A stretch of DNA of 64,000 nt from Dactylosporangium vinaceum (GTDB lineage Bacteria > Actinomycetota > Actinomycetes > Mycobacteriales > Micromonosporaceae): positions 6,448,001-6,512,000 of the forward strand of contig NZ_CP061913.1 in the NCBI RefSeq assembly GCF_019904175.1, in the 5' to 3' direction. Shown here piece by piece: positions 1-7,469 of the stretch (position 1 is the first letter of the stretch; each line of letters begins with the position of its first letter). The position numbers and the translations under genes are program-made. The notes below the pieces were generated by a model. That model worked only from the letters and a program-made list of their open reading frames with translations. It was not told the DNA's origin and did not search any database.

Positions 1-91
1 CGGCCACGCCCCGCTCGCGCAGCAGCTGCACCGCGATCCGCCCGATGTTGCCCGTCGCCCCGATGACCAGGGCCCTGCCGATATCCGCCAT
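1..91 (-). CDS. NAD(P)-binding NmrA/SDR-type protein, N-terminal part
   Basis: Only the first 30 codons are inside the window; the gene runs off the left edge. The visible N-terminus MADIGRALVIGATGNIGRIA carries the GATGNIG dinucleotide-binding loop of atypical (NmrA-like) short-chain reductases, followed by a first Rossmann helix. It is transcribed divergently from the soxR gene, and the promoter between them (98..128) has the 19-bp spacer typical of MerR/SoxR-controlled genes, so a redox-induced NAD(P)H-dependent reductase is the likely role. Substrate unknown. Confidence 0.75.
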   Translation of the reverse strand, partial: MADIGRALVIGATGNIGRIAVQLLRERGVA

Positions 92-97
92 GCCTGC

Positions 98-128
98 ATC
101 CAAAGGGTTGAACCAAGGTTCACGTCAA
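98..128 (-). promoter_or_regulatory. MerR/SoxR-type promoter and operator
   Basis: Read on the minus strand there is a TTGACG -35 box (123..128), a 19-bp spacer and a TTGGAT -10-like box (98..103). The spacer contains the perfect dyad TGAACC-TT-GGTTCA (109..122). Long 19-20 bp spacers with a central dyad are the signature of promoters twisted open by MerR-family proteins. The site lies between soxR and the divergent reductase gene and probably controls the reductase. Confidence 0.65.
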
Positions 129-149
129 GGCCGGGTTAGGCTCGTCGGC

Positions 150-536
150 GTGAGCCTCCTGACGATCGGCGAGCTGTCCCGCCGCAGCGGCGTGCCCGCC
201 TCCGCGCTGCGGTTCTACGAGCGCCAGGGACTGATCAGCAGCGACCGCAGCGCGACCAACCAGCGCCGCTACGACGACGCCGCGGCGAAGCGGGTCGCGT
301 TCATCCGCGCGTCCCAGCGGGTCGGCATCCCACTCGCCCGGATCGCCGAGGTGCTGGCGTTCCTGCCGGAGGGCCACCCGCCGACCGCCGCGTTCTGGCG
401 CCGCGCGTCGCAGTGCTGGGGCGAGGCCGTCGACGAGCGGATCGCCCGCCTCGAGCAGCAGCGCGAGCAGTTCACGGCCTGCGCGGGCTGCGGCTGCCTG
501 ACGTTCGGGGAGTGCCGCCTGGTGACGCCGGCATGA
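150..536 (+). CDS. soxR: SoxR-type redox-sensing MerR regulator
   Basis: MerR-family transcription factor of 128 residues. The N-terminal winged helix-turn-helix (TIGELSRRSGVPASALRFYE, about residues 5-24) is followed by the long dimerisation helix and a C-terminal cysteine cluster CAGCGCLTFGEC with spacing C-x2-C-x-C-x5-C, exactly that of the [2Fe-2S] site of SoxR. The GTG at 150 is chosen because the HTH begins five codons later; an upstream ATG at 45 would add 35 residues without family support and run through the operator. It is divergent from an NAD(P)-binding reductase and overlaps the next gene by ATGA. In actinomycetes SoxR answers redox-active metabolites such as quinones and phenazines rather than controlling soxS. 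Confidence 0.88.
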   Translation: MSLLTIGELSRRSGVPASALRFYERQGLISSDRSATNQRRYDDAAAKRVAFIRASQRVGIPLARIAEVLAFLPEGHPPTAAFWRRASQCWGEAVDERIARLEQQREQFTACAGCGCLTFGECRLVTPA

Positions 537-1735
537 GCGCCGAGGTCATCGTGTGCACGCCGCCGCAGGTGCCGCCGCCGTGGTGGGACGCGTCGCTCTT
601 CCTGGCCGGCCCCAACCCGCGCAGCCCGGAGGTGCCGAGCTGGCGCCCGGAGGCGATCGAGCTGCTGCGGGCCCGCTGGACGGGCGGCCGCCTGGTCGTC
701 TTCTCCCCCGAGCCGGCCACCGGCGCGGTCCGCGACTACACCGGCCAGATCGAGTGGGAGGAGGCCGGCCTGCACCTCGCCGACCAGATCGTCTTCTGGG
801 TCCCCCGCGAGCTGACGACGATGCCCGCGTTCACGACGAACGTGGAGTGGGGCACGTGGCACCGCAGCGGCAAGGCCGTCTTCGGCGCACCGCCGGACGC
901 CCCGAAGAACCGCTACCTGCGGGCCGGCGCCGCCGCCGAGCACGTCCCCGTCGCCGACACCCTCCCGGCCACGCTCGAGCTGGCCCTGGGTGCGCTGTCG
1001 CCGGCCGCCCGCCGCGAACTCGGCGAGCGCGGGGTCCCGCTGCTCGTCTGGCGAACGAGCAGCTTCCAGCGCTGGTACCGCACCCAGCGCGCCGCCGGCA
1101 ACGAGCTGCGCCAGGCCCGGGCCGAGTGGGTGTACCGCCGCGGCCCCGGCAAACGCCAGGTCGTCTACTGGGCGCTGCGCACCGACATCCGGGTGGCCGC
1201 CGAGGACCGCGTCAAGACTGGCCAGATCGTCCTCGCCCGGCCGGACCTGTCGAGCGTGGTGCTGTACCACCGCGGCCCGTCGCTCGCGACGACGCTCGTC
1301 GTATTGGTCCGCGAGTTCCGCTCGACCGCCGCCACCCCGGACGGCTTCATCCACGAGCTCCCCGGCGGCGCCGGCCCGGACGGCACCGACCCGAGGGACC
1401 AGGCCGCGGCCGAGGTCCACGAGGAGACCGGCCTGGCCCTGGCGCCGGACCGCCTGAGCGCCCACGGCAGCCGCCAGGTGGCCGGCACCCTGTCCACCCA
1501 CCGCGCCCACCTGTTCTCGGCCGAGCTGACCGCCGCCGAGGTCGAGGCCCTCCGCGCCGGGGCCGGCACCCCGCACGGCGAGCCGGGCACCACCGAGCGC
1601 ACCTGGGTGCAGCTGCACACGTACGCCGAGATCAGGGACGCCGGCCTCGTCGACTGGCCAACGCTCGGCATGCTGGCCCAGGTCCTGGCCGCGCCGCCGG
1701 CAGCGGACGGTGCGCCGGACCGGGCCCGGGAGTGA
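533..1735 (+). CDS. Nucleoside 2-deoxyribosyltransferase-like / Nudix hydrolase fusion
   Basis: A 400-residue two-domain protein. The N-terminal part (about 1-140) has the SLFLAGPNPR start and the EWEE acidic segment of nucleoside 2-deoxyribosyltransferase-like domains. A middle region (about 150-240) is not recognised. The C-terminal part is a Nudix fold with a Nudix-box-like stretch ending AAAEVHEETGLAL; the REUXEEXGU core keeps EExG but the usual Arg is Ala. Its ATG overlaps the soxR stop, so it is probably co-translated with soxR. A role in cleaning or remodelling nucleotides after redox stress is an inference from domains and context; the substrate cannot be read. Confidence 0.7.
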   Translation: MSAEVIVCTPPQVPPPWWDASLFLAGPNPRSPEVPSWRPEAIELLRARWTGGRLVVFSPEPATGAVRDYTGQIEWEEAGLHLADQIVFWVPRELTTMPAFTTNVEWGTWHRSGKAVFGAPPDAPKNRYLRAGAAAEHVPVADTLPATLELALGALSPAARRELGERGVPLLVWRTSSFQRWYRTQRAAGNELRQARAEWVYRRGPGKRQVVYWALRTDIRVAAEDRVKTGQIVLARPDLSSVVLYHRGPSLATTLVVLVREFRSTAATPDGFIHELPGGAGPDGTDPRDQAAAEVHEETGLALAPDRLSAHGSRQVAGTLSTHRAHLFSAELTAAEVEALRAGAGTPHGEPGTTERTWVQLHTYAEIRDAGLVDWPTLGMLAQVLAAPPAADGAPDRARE

Positions 1736-1760
1736 GCCGGCGACGGCGGCCGCCCGCACC

Positions 1761-1778
1761 GCGGCACCCGGGTGCCGC
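1761..1778. terminator. Palindrome between convergent genes
   Basis: GCGGCACCCGGGTGCCGC is a perfect 18-bp palindrome in the 77-bp gap between the Nudix fusion and the convergent FAD oxidoreductase. It could form a bidirectional hairpin terminator, but no T-run follows on either strand. Just after it the short direct repeat GATCACAGC occurs twice (about 1799 and 1810). Confidence 0.4.
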
Positions 1779-1812
1779 CGATCGCACCGGCCGGAGCCTG
1801 ATCACAGCCCGA

Positions 1813-3015
1813 TCACAGCTGCCGGGCGAGCTCGTCGATGACCTCGCGGGCGTCGTCCTCGATGCCGTGGATGAACGTCGACTTGCGCCGCCGCAGCACC
1901 GGCAGGCCAAGCGCATACAGCCCGGGCGCGTCGAGCACGCCGCCGGTGTGGCGCAGCCGCCCCTTGGCGTCGAGGACCGGCACGTCCAGCCAGTCGTAGG
2001 CGGGCCGGAACCCGGTCGCCCAGACCACCGTGCGGATCGCGCCGCCGGTCAGGTCCAGCTGCAGCCGCGGCCTGGCCGGCACCCGCGTCGGCTCGGGCCG
2101 ATCGCCCGGCCCGCCCCCGTCCCACGCGTCGAACGTGTCGAGCAGCCGGGCCAGCTTCAGGTCGGCCAGGGAGAACAGGTTGCGCAGCCCGCCGGAGAAC
2201 AGCGCCCGCCCGTCGCGCAGCGCCGCGAACCGCCCGACCGGCTCCACGCCGAGGTCGCTCAGGACGTTGAGGTCGAGCGTCGAGCGCGCGGCCGAGCCGA
2301 TCAGCTGCGGGGAGGCCAGGCCGCGGGCCCGCTCCACATCGTCGATCTCGTGCGTGCGCTGGTCCCAGACCCCCGAGGCGTCCATCCACCACAGGATGTC
2401 GCGCCCGCGGTACAGCCGGGGCATGCGCACGTGCTCGCCCACCGACAGGGTGACCGGCCGCCCGGAGCGCTGGATCTCGGCCGCCAGCTGCACGCCGGTG
2501 GCCGAGGCGCCGACGACCAGGACCCCGCCCTCGGGCAGTTCGCCGGGGCCGCGGTAGTCCAGCGGCGTGACCTGCACGATGTCCGGCGGGACGGCCGCGG
2601 CGAGCGGCGGGACGACCGGGCGGTTGCAGGCGCCGCTGGCGATGACGACGGCCCGGGCGCGCAGCTCACCGCCGTCGGTCACCACGCGGTACCCGTCGCC
2701 GGCGGCCCGCAGCGACGTCACCGCCGTCGCGGTCCGGACCGGCGCCGGCTTGGCGAAGCGGTCGAGGACCGACGCCACCTCGTCGCTCGTCATGTAACCG
2801 TCGGGGTCCGGACCGTCGTACGGCTGCCCGGGCAGGCGGGTCAGCCAGTTCGGCGTGAGCAGCCGCAGCGAGTCCCAGCGCTCGCGGCGCCACGAGTTCG
2901 CGACCTCGCCGCGCTCGAGCACGACGTGGTCGATGGAGCGCTCGCGCAGGAAGTGACTCGCCGCGAGGCCGGCGTGGCCGGCCCCGATGACGACCGCGGG
3001 GTATGACTCAGGCAA
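1813..3015 (-). CDS. FAD/NAD(P)-dependent flavin-monooxygenase-like oxidoreductase
   Basis: 400 residues. The N-terminus has the FAD-binding Rossmann motif VVIGAGHAGLAASH; a second nucleotide-binding motif VVGASATGVQLAAEI near residue 165 binds NAD(P)H; and a late VVWATGF segment matches the ATG motif of flavin-containing monooxygenases (CzcO/FMO group). The family uses NADPH and O2 to oxygenate small lipophilic or sulfur/nitrogen compounds, or acts as a disulfide/quinone reductase; the substrate is not predictable. The start overlaps the OsmC stop by 8 bp, so both are one transcription unit, which points to organic hydroperoxide or thiol stress. Confidence 0.85.
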   Translation of the reverse strand: MPESYPAVVIGAGHAGLAASHFLRERSIDHVVLERGEVANSWRRERWDSLRLLTPNWLTRLPGQPYDGPDPDGYMTSDEVASVLDRFAKPAPVRTATAVTSLRAAGDGYRVVTDGGELRARAVVIASGACNRPVVPPLAAAVPPDIVQVTPLDYRGPGELPEGGVLVVGASATGVQLAAEIQRSGRPVTLSVGEHVRMPRLYRGRDILWWMDASGVWDQRTHEIDDVERARGLASPQLIGSAARSTLDLNVLSDLGVEPVGRFAALRDGRALFSGGLRNLFSLADLKLARLLDTFDAWDGGGPGDRPEPTRVPARPRLQLDLTGGAIRTVVWATGFRPAYDWLDVPVLDAKGRLRHTGGVLDAPGLYALGLPVLRRRKSTFIHGIEDDAREVIDELARQL

Positions 3016-3556
3016 CTTCGACTGTCACGTCGGTCGGGTTGGTGAGCGCGTCGAACACGGCGGAGCGCTTCTGCGACTGCGCGACGAGGGCCTCGATCTC
3101 CTGGCGGGAGGCGTCGGCGTCGATGTGGAAGGTCACCTTGATGCCCTCGTAGCCGTTGCGCACGTCGCTGTCGGCGCCGAGGATGCCGCGGATGTCGTGG
3201 CTGCCCTCGACGACCGACTCGACCTTGCGCAGCTGGATGCCGCGGTTCTGGGCGACCGAGGCGACACCGGCGGTCAGGCAGCCGGCCAGGCCGACGAGGA
3301 GGTACTCGATCGGGGTGATGCCATTGTCCTCGGCCGCGAACACGGCCGGGTGGTCGGACTCGAACGTCGACTGCGCCTTGTGGGTCTGCTCCGCGCCGAG
3401 GCCGTGGAACTTCTCGATGGTGGTGGTGCTGTGCACGCCGTGGTCCCACGTCGAGGACGCGCGCCAGGTGAACAGCGCCGCGTCGGGCGCGTCCTTGAGT
3501 GCCTGGCGGGCGTCGAGCAGCGCCTGTACGTTGACCCCGTTATCCGCTGTCGTCAT
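3008..3556 (-). CDS. OsmC family peroxiredoxin-like protein
   Basis: 182 residues. The central stretch ITPIEYLLVGLAGCLTAGVA contains the OsmC-family active-site-region cysteine, with RKVESVVEGSHDI and KVTFHIDADA on the flanking beta strands. OsmC/Ohr proteins reduce organic hydroperoxides with a pair of cysteines; here only the LAGC cysteine is evident, so this is the wider YhfA/OsmC-like group and true peroxidase activity is not certain. Start ATG at 3556 is preferred over an upstream in-frame ATG at 3628 because a strong AAGGAG ribosome site lies 9 bases ahead and the upstream extension crosses the divergent metX promoter. It is the first gene of a two-gene unit with the FAD oxidoreductase. 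Confidence 0.85.
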   Translation of the reverse strand: MTTADNGVNVQALLDARQALKDAPDAALFTWRASSTWDHGVHSTTTIEKFHGLGAEQTHKAQSTFESDHPAVFAAEDNGITPIEYLLVGLAGCLTAGVASVAQNRGIQLRKVESVVEGSHDIRGILGADSDVRNGYEGIKVTFHIDADASRQEIEALVAQSQKRSAVFDALTNPTDVTVEVA

Positions 3557-3570
3557 CTCGCGTAATCTCC

Positions 3571-3598
3571 TTAGAATCCTGGTCCGCTTACCTATAAC
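3571..3598 (+). promoter_or_regulatory. metX promoter overlapping the osmC promoter
   Basis: The whole intergenic space between osmC and metX is 55 bp. On the plus strand TTAGAA (3571..3576), a 16-bp spacer and TATAAC (3593..3598) form a sigma-70-like promoter. Transcription would start only about 5-8 bases before the metX ATG, giving a nearly leaderless message. On the minus strand the same AT-rich patch reads TTATAGGT and could serve as the osmC -10, so the two polymerases would compete. The space is too short for a SAM riboswitch. Confidence 0.5.
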
Positions 3599-3611
3599 AC
3601 CTACTGGGGCG

Positions 3612-4787
3612 ATGGACAATACATTCACCGTCGAGACGCAGTACCTCGACCTGCCCGATCCGGTTCATCTTGACTGCGGCCGTGAGCTGCACTCCGTCCG
3701 GGTCGCATACGAGACATACGGCAACCTCACCCCGGAGCGCGACAACGTCATCCTGGTCTGCCACGCGTTGAGCGGCGATGCGCACGCCGCCGGCGTGTCC
3801 ACCAGCCCCCAGGCGGCCGGGACCCGTGACGGTTTCGCGGCCGAGGACCGCGACGGCGCGGCCGGGAAAGTTCTCGGCTGGTGGGACGGCATGATCGGCC
3901 CCGGCAAGGCGTTCGACACGGACAGGTACCACGTGGTGTGCACGAACCTCCTCGGCGGCTGCCGCGGCACGACCGGCCCGTCGTCGATCGACCCGGACAC
4001 CGGGAAACCGTACGGATCGGACTTCCCGGTCATCACCGTGGCCGACATGGTGCGCACCGAGCGCGCGCTCCTGCGTGAGCTGGGCATCGAGCGGCTCGCG
4101 GCCGTCGCCGGCGGCTCGCTCGGCGGCATGCAGGCGCTGCAGTGGGCGATCGCGTACCCGGAGTCCGTCGACTCGATCGTGGTGATCGCCAGCACCCACG
4201 GGCTGCACCCGCAGGGCGTGGCCTGGAACGCGATCGCCCGCGAGTCCATCATGGGTGACCCGGCGTGGCAGGGCGGTCACTACCACGGCACGGGCCGCGC
4301 GCCCGAGGCCGGGATGGGTGTCGCCCGCATGGTGGGGCACATCACGTACCTGTCGGCGCCCGCGCTGGAGGACCGCTTCGCCCGCCGCCTGCAGTCCTCC
4401 GACGACATCCGGTACACGCTCACCGAGCCCGAGTACCAGGTCGAGAGCTACCTGCGCCACCAGGCGAGCTCGTTCGTGCGCCGCTTCGACGCGAACACGT
4501 ACCTGTATCTGTCGCGAGCGCTCACGTATTTCGACCTGGCCCGGGAGCATGGAACGCTTCGGAACGCCATGCGTGCAGTACAGGCGAAAACGCTGCTCAT
4601 CGCGTTCAGCAGTGACTGGCTGTATCCACCGTCCGCCTCCCGGGACATCGAGCAGGCCCTGGAGGCGGAGGGCAAGACGGTAGAGTTCCACCTGATCGAG
4701 GCGCCGTACGGCCACGACTGCTTCCTGCTCGAAGAAGCCCGGCAGACGCCCATCATCCGCCGATTCCTCGAGGGGACCACGCAGTGA
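3612..4787 (+). CDS. metX: Homoserine O-acetyltransferase
   Basis: Acetylates homoserine with acetyl-CoA, the first committed step of direct-sulfhydrylation methionine synthesis in the cytoplasm. 391 residues, the usual MetX length, with an alpha/beta-hydrolase fold: VCHALSGDAHAAG and NLLGGCRGTTGPSS near the start, the nucleophile elbow GGSLGGMQ (Ser about 169) and the catalytic His in APYGHDCFLLE near the C-terminus. The ATG at 3612 fits the family N-terminus. It overlaps metY by 4 bp. Some family members use succinyl-CoA instead, but the neighbour MetY, an O-acetylhomoserine enzyme, favours acetyl. Confidence 0.95.
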   Translation: MDNTFTVETQYLDLPDPVHLDCGRELHSVRVAYETYGNLTPERDNVILVCHALSGDAHAAGVSTSPQAAGTRDGFAAEDRDGAAGKVLGWWDGMIGPGKAFDTDRYHVVCTNLLGGCRGTTGPSSIDPDTGKPYGSDFPVITVADMVRTERALLRELGIERLAAVAGGSLGGMQALQWAIAYPESVDSIVVIASTHGLHPQGVAWNAIARESIMGDPAWQGGHYHGTGRAPEAGMGVARMVGHITYLSAPALEDRFARRLQSSDDIRYTLTEPEYQVESYLRHQASSFVRRFDANTYLYLSRALTYFDLAREHGTLRNAMRAVQAKTLLIAFSSDWLYPPSASRDIEQALEAEGKTVEFHLIEAPYGHDCFLLEEARQTPIIRRFLEGTTQ

Positions 4788-6097
4788 CCGACACGTTCCG
4801 CGCGGAAGAAGCCCGCGACTTCGGGTTCGAGACCCGCCAGCTGCACGCGGGTCAGCGCCCCGACCCCAACACGGGCGCCCGCGCCGTGCCGATCTTCCAG
4901 ACCACGAGCTACGTGTTCGAGGACCCGGAGTCGGCCGCCGCGTACTTCAACCTGCAGGAGTACGGCAACACGTACTCGCGGATCATGAACCCGACGGTCG
5001 CCGTCTTCGAGGAGCGGGTCGCCAACCTCGAGGGCGCCATGGGCGGCGTCGCGTTCGCCAGCGGCATCGCCGCCCAGGCCGCCGCCCTGTTCACGCTGCT
5101 GGAGCCGGGCGACCACGTGGTCAGCTCGGCGGCGCTCTACGGCGGCACGGTCAACCAGCTCAAGCACCTGCTGCGCAAGATGACGGTCGAGCTGACCTGG
5201 GTCGACCCCGACGACCCGGACGCCTGGCGGGCCGCGGTCCGCCCCAACACCAAGGCGTTCTTCGCCGAGACGATCGGCAACCCGGGCGGCAACGTCCTGG
5301 ACATCGAGACCGTCGCCGCCATCGCGCACGAGCACGACCTGCCGCTGATCGTCGACAACACGTTCGCCACCCCCTACCTGTGCCGCCCGATCGAGTGGGG
5401 CGCCGACATCGTGGTGCACTCGGCGACGAAGTTCATCGGCGGGCACGGCACCAGCATCGGCGGCGTCGTCGTCGAGGCCGGCACCTTCGACTGGTCGAAC
5501 GGCCGGTTCCCCGTCATCGCCGATCCGTCCCCGGCCTACCACGGTCTGCAGTTCCACGAGACCTTCGGCACCTACGGATACCTGATGAAGCTGCGCGCGG
5601 AGACCCTGCGCGACCTCGGCGGGGCGATGTCGCCGTTCAACGCGTTCCTGTTCCTGCAGGGCCTGGAGACGCTGTCGCTGCGCATGGAGCGCCACGTCGC
5701 CAACGCCCGGACCGTCGCGCAGTTCCTCGACGGGCACGACCTGGCGTCGCACGTCACCTACGCCGGGCTGCCCGGCAGCAGGTACCGCGGGCTGGTGGAG
5801 AAGTACCTGCCGCGCGGCGCCGGCGCGGTGTTCTCCTTCGACTGCGCCGGCGGCCGGGAGGGCGGCCAGAACCTCATCCGCGGCGTCACGCTGTGGTCGC
5901 ACCTGGCCAACGTCGGCGACGCCAAGAGCCTCATCATCCACCCGGCCAGCACCACCCACCGCCAGCTCAGCGACGCCGAGCTCGAGGCGTCAGGGGTCCG
6001 CCCCGGCACCGTGCGCCTCTCGGTCGGCACCGAATCCGTCGACGACCTGCTGTGGGATCTCGAGCAGGGCCTCACCTACGTCAGCAAGGCGGCCTGA
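4784..6097 (+). CDS. metY: O-acetylhomoserine sulfhydrylase
   Basis: PLP-dependent Cys/Met metabolism enzyme, 437 residues, joining sulfide to O-acetylhomoserine to give homocysteine. The signature SATKFIGGHGTSIGG includes the Schiff-base lysine (about residue 216); TTSYVFEDPESAA and NTYSRIMNPT near the start are typical of the MetY branch, which also has the insert seen around residues 230-290 compared with cystathionine gamma-synthase. GTG start at 4784, overlapping the end of metX, so the two steps are translationally coupled. Confidence 0.95.
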   Translation: MTDTFRAEEARDFGFETRQLHAGQRPDPNTGARAVPIFQTTSYVFEDPESAAAYFNLQEYGNTYSRIMNPTVAVFEERVANLEGAMGGVAFASGIAAQAAALFTLLEPGDHVVSSAALYGGTVNQLKHLLRKMTVELTWVDPDDPDAWRAAVRPNTKAFFAETIGNPGGNVLDIETVAAIAHEHDLPLIVDNTFATPYLCRPIEWGADIVVHSATKFIGGHGTSIGGVVVEAGTFDWSNGRFPVIADPSPAYHGLQFHETFGTYGYLMKLRAETLRDLGGAMSPFNAFLFLQGLETLSLRMERHVANARTVAQFLDGHDLASHVTYAGLPGSRYRGLVEKYLPRGAGAVFSFDCAGGREGGQNLIRGVTLWSHLANVGDAKSLIIHPASTTHRQLSDAELEASGVRPGTVRLSVGTESVDDLLWDLEQGLTYVSKAA

Positions 6098-6576
6098 TGG
6101 ACCTCCAGCCGTACCAGAACCCGGCCACGATCCAGCGCGTGCTGCACTCGGCCCGCACCATCGCGATCGTCGGGCTGTCCCCCAACGAGCTGCGGGCCAG
6201 CTACTTCGTCGGCTACTACCTCAAGCGGCACGGATACCAGGTCATCCCGGTCAACCCGCGCGAGTCGTCGATCCTCGGGCTCACCTCGTACGCCTCCCTG
6301 GCCGACGTCCCGGTGCCGATCGACATCGTCGACGTCTTCCGGGCCCCGGCCGCGCTGCCCGCGATCGCCCGGGAGGCCGTCGCGGTAAAGGCAGGCGCGC
6401 TGTGGTGCCAGTTCGGCGTCGTCAACGAGGAGGGCACGGCGATCGCCGCGGACGCCGGCCTCGCCGTGGTCGTCGACCGCTGCCTGAAGATCGAGCACGC
6501 CCGCTACGTCGGGCGCATGCACTGGCTCGGCTTCAACACGTCCCGCATCACGTCGGTGCGCTCCGGGCTGCAGTAG
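6097..6576 (+). CDS. CoA-binding domain protein
   Basis: 159 residues forming a single CoA-binding (YccU-type) Rossmann domain: IAIVGLSPNELRASYFVGYYL at the start binds the nucleotide, VIPVNPRESSILG follows, then LWCQFGVVNEEG and the terminal VVVDRCLKIEHARY. Its ATG shares a base with the metY stop. The same trio metX-metY-CoA-binding protein is common in actinomycetes; acetyl-CoA is the metX substrate, so a link to CoA status or persulfidation is plausible, but no reaction is established for the family. Confidence 0.85.
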   Translation: MDLQPYQNPATIQRVLHSARTIAIVGLSPNELRASYFVGYYLKRHGYQVIPVNPRESSILGLTSYASLADVPVPIDIVDVFRAPAALPAIAREAVAVKAGALWCQFGVVNEEGTAIAADAGLAVVVDRCLKIEHARYVGRMHWLGFNTSRITSVRSGLQ

Positions 6577-6605
6577 CCGGCCGCCGGGGCTCTACCGTCT
6601 GACCC

Positions 6606-7457
6606 ATGACCGAGTTCGCGTACGTCGACGTGTTCGCCGCCGCACCGCTGAGCGGCGCCCCGCTCACCGTCGTGCCCGACGCCGACGACCTCACCGACGA
6701 GCAGATGCGCGCCATCGCCCGGGAGTTCAACCAGTCCGAGACCACGTTCATCATGCGCTCGGCGACGGCCGACCGGCGGCTGCGCTCGTTCACGCCGATC
6801 GGCGAGGAGGTCGGCGGCGTCGGGCACAATGTGCTCGGGGCCTGGCTGTGGCTGGCCCTCACCGAGCTGGCGGACAGCCCCGGCACCTTCACCCAGCAGA
6901 TCGGCGACGAGCTGCTGCCGGTCGTCGTCGAGCGGGCGGGCGACGGGCGCCCGGTCGTCACGCTGGAGCAGTCCGCGCCCGTCTTCGGCGACGTCGTGAC
7001 GGACCCGGCGCCGCTCGCGGCCGCGCTCGGCCTCGACGTGGCGGACCTGCGCACCGAACGCCCGCCGCAGGTGGTCTCGACAGGCGCCGCGCACCTGCTC
7101 GTCGAGGTGGGCGACCGGGCCGCGGTGGACCGGGTGGTGGTCGACGCCGACAGGCTCGTGGCCGTCCTGCGCTCGGTCGGCGGTGAGGGCTGCTACGTGT
7201 ACTGTCTCGCGGAAACCGCCTACGCCCGGTTCTTCAATCCGGCCATGGGCATCCCCGAGGACCCGGCCACGGGCACGGCGGCCGGCCCCCTCGCCGCGCT
7301 GGTGGCCCGCGACGGCGTCCTCGCCGTCGAGCAGGGCCACTCGATGGGCCGCCCCAGCGTCATCACGATCACCGTCGACGGGGACCGGGTGCGCATCAGC
7401 GGCTCCGGCGTCATCACGGCGACCGGCACGCTGCACCTCGACGGGTACTTCGCCTGA
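6606..7457 (+). CDS. PhzF-family isomerase/epimerase
   Basis: 283 residues. The N-terminus FAYVDVFAAAPLSGAPLTVV, the NQSETTFI segment with the family catalytic Glu, a central Gly-His motif GGVGHNVLG and the late EDPATGTAAG motif place it in the PhzF/diaminopimelate-epimerase fold. PhzF itself isomerises DHHA in phenazine synthesis, but most family members stand alone like this one and have unknown small-molecule substrates. No other phenazine gene is present. It begins 29 bp after the CoA-binding gene and may be read through from the methionine operon. Confidence 0.85.
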   Translation: MTEFAYVDVFAAAPLSGAPLTVVPDADDLTDEQMRAIAREFNQSETTFIMRSATADRRLRSFTPIGEEVGGVGHNVLGAWLWLALTELADSPGTFTQQIGDELLPVVVERAGDGRPVVTLEQSAPVFGDVVTDPAPLAAALGLDVADLRTERPPQVVSTGAAHLLVEVGDRAAVDRVVVDADRLVAVLRSVGGEGCYVYCLAETAYARFFNPAMGIPEDPATGTAAGPLAALVARDGVLAVEQGHSMGRPSVITITVDGDRVRISGSGVITATGTLHLDGYFA

Positions 7458-7469
7458 CAGAATGGCCGG

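Noticed and set aside
269..1759. Large antisense frames opposite the SoxR and Nudix genes
   Set aside because: Arg/Ala/Gly-rich translations without motifs; typical shadows of high-GC coding sequence.
6606..7457. Phenazine biosynthesis locus because of PhzF
   Set aside because: No other phz gene is near; stand-alone PhzF-like proteins are common and do not imply phenazines.
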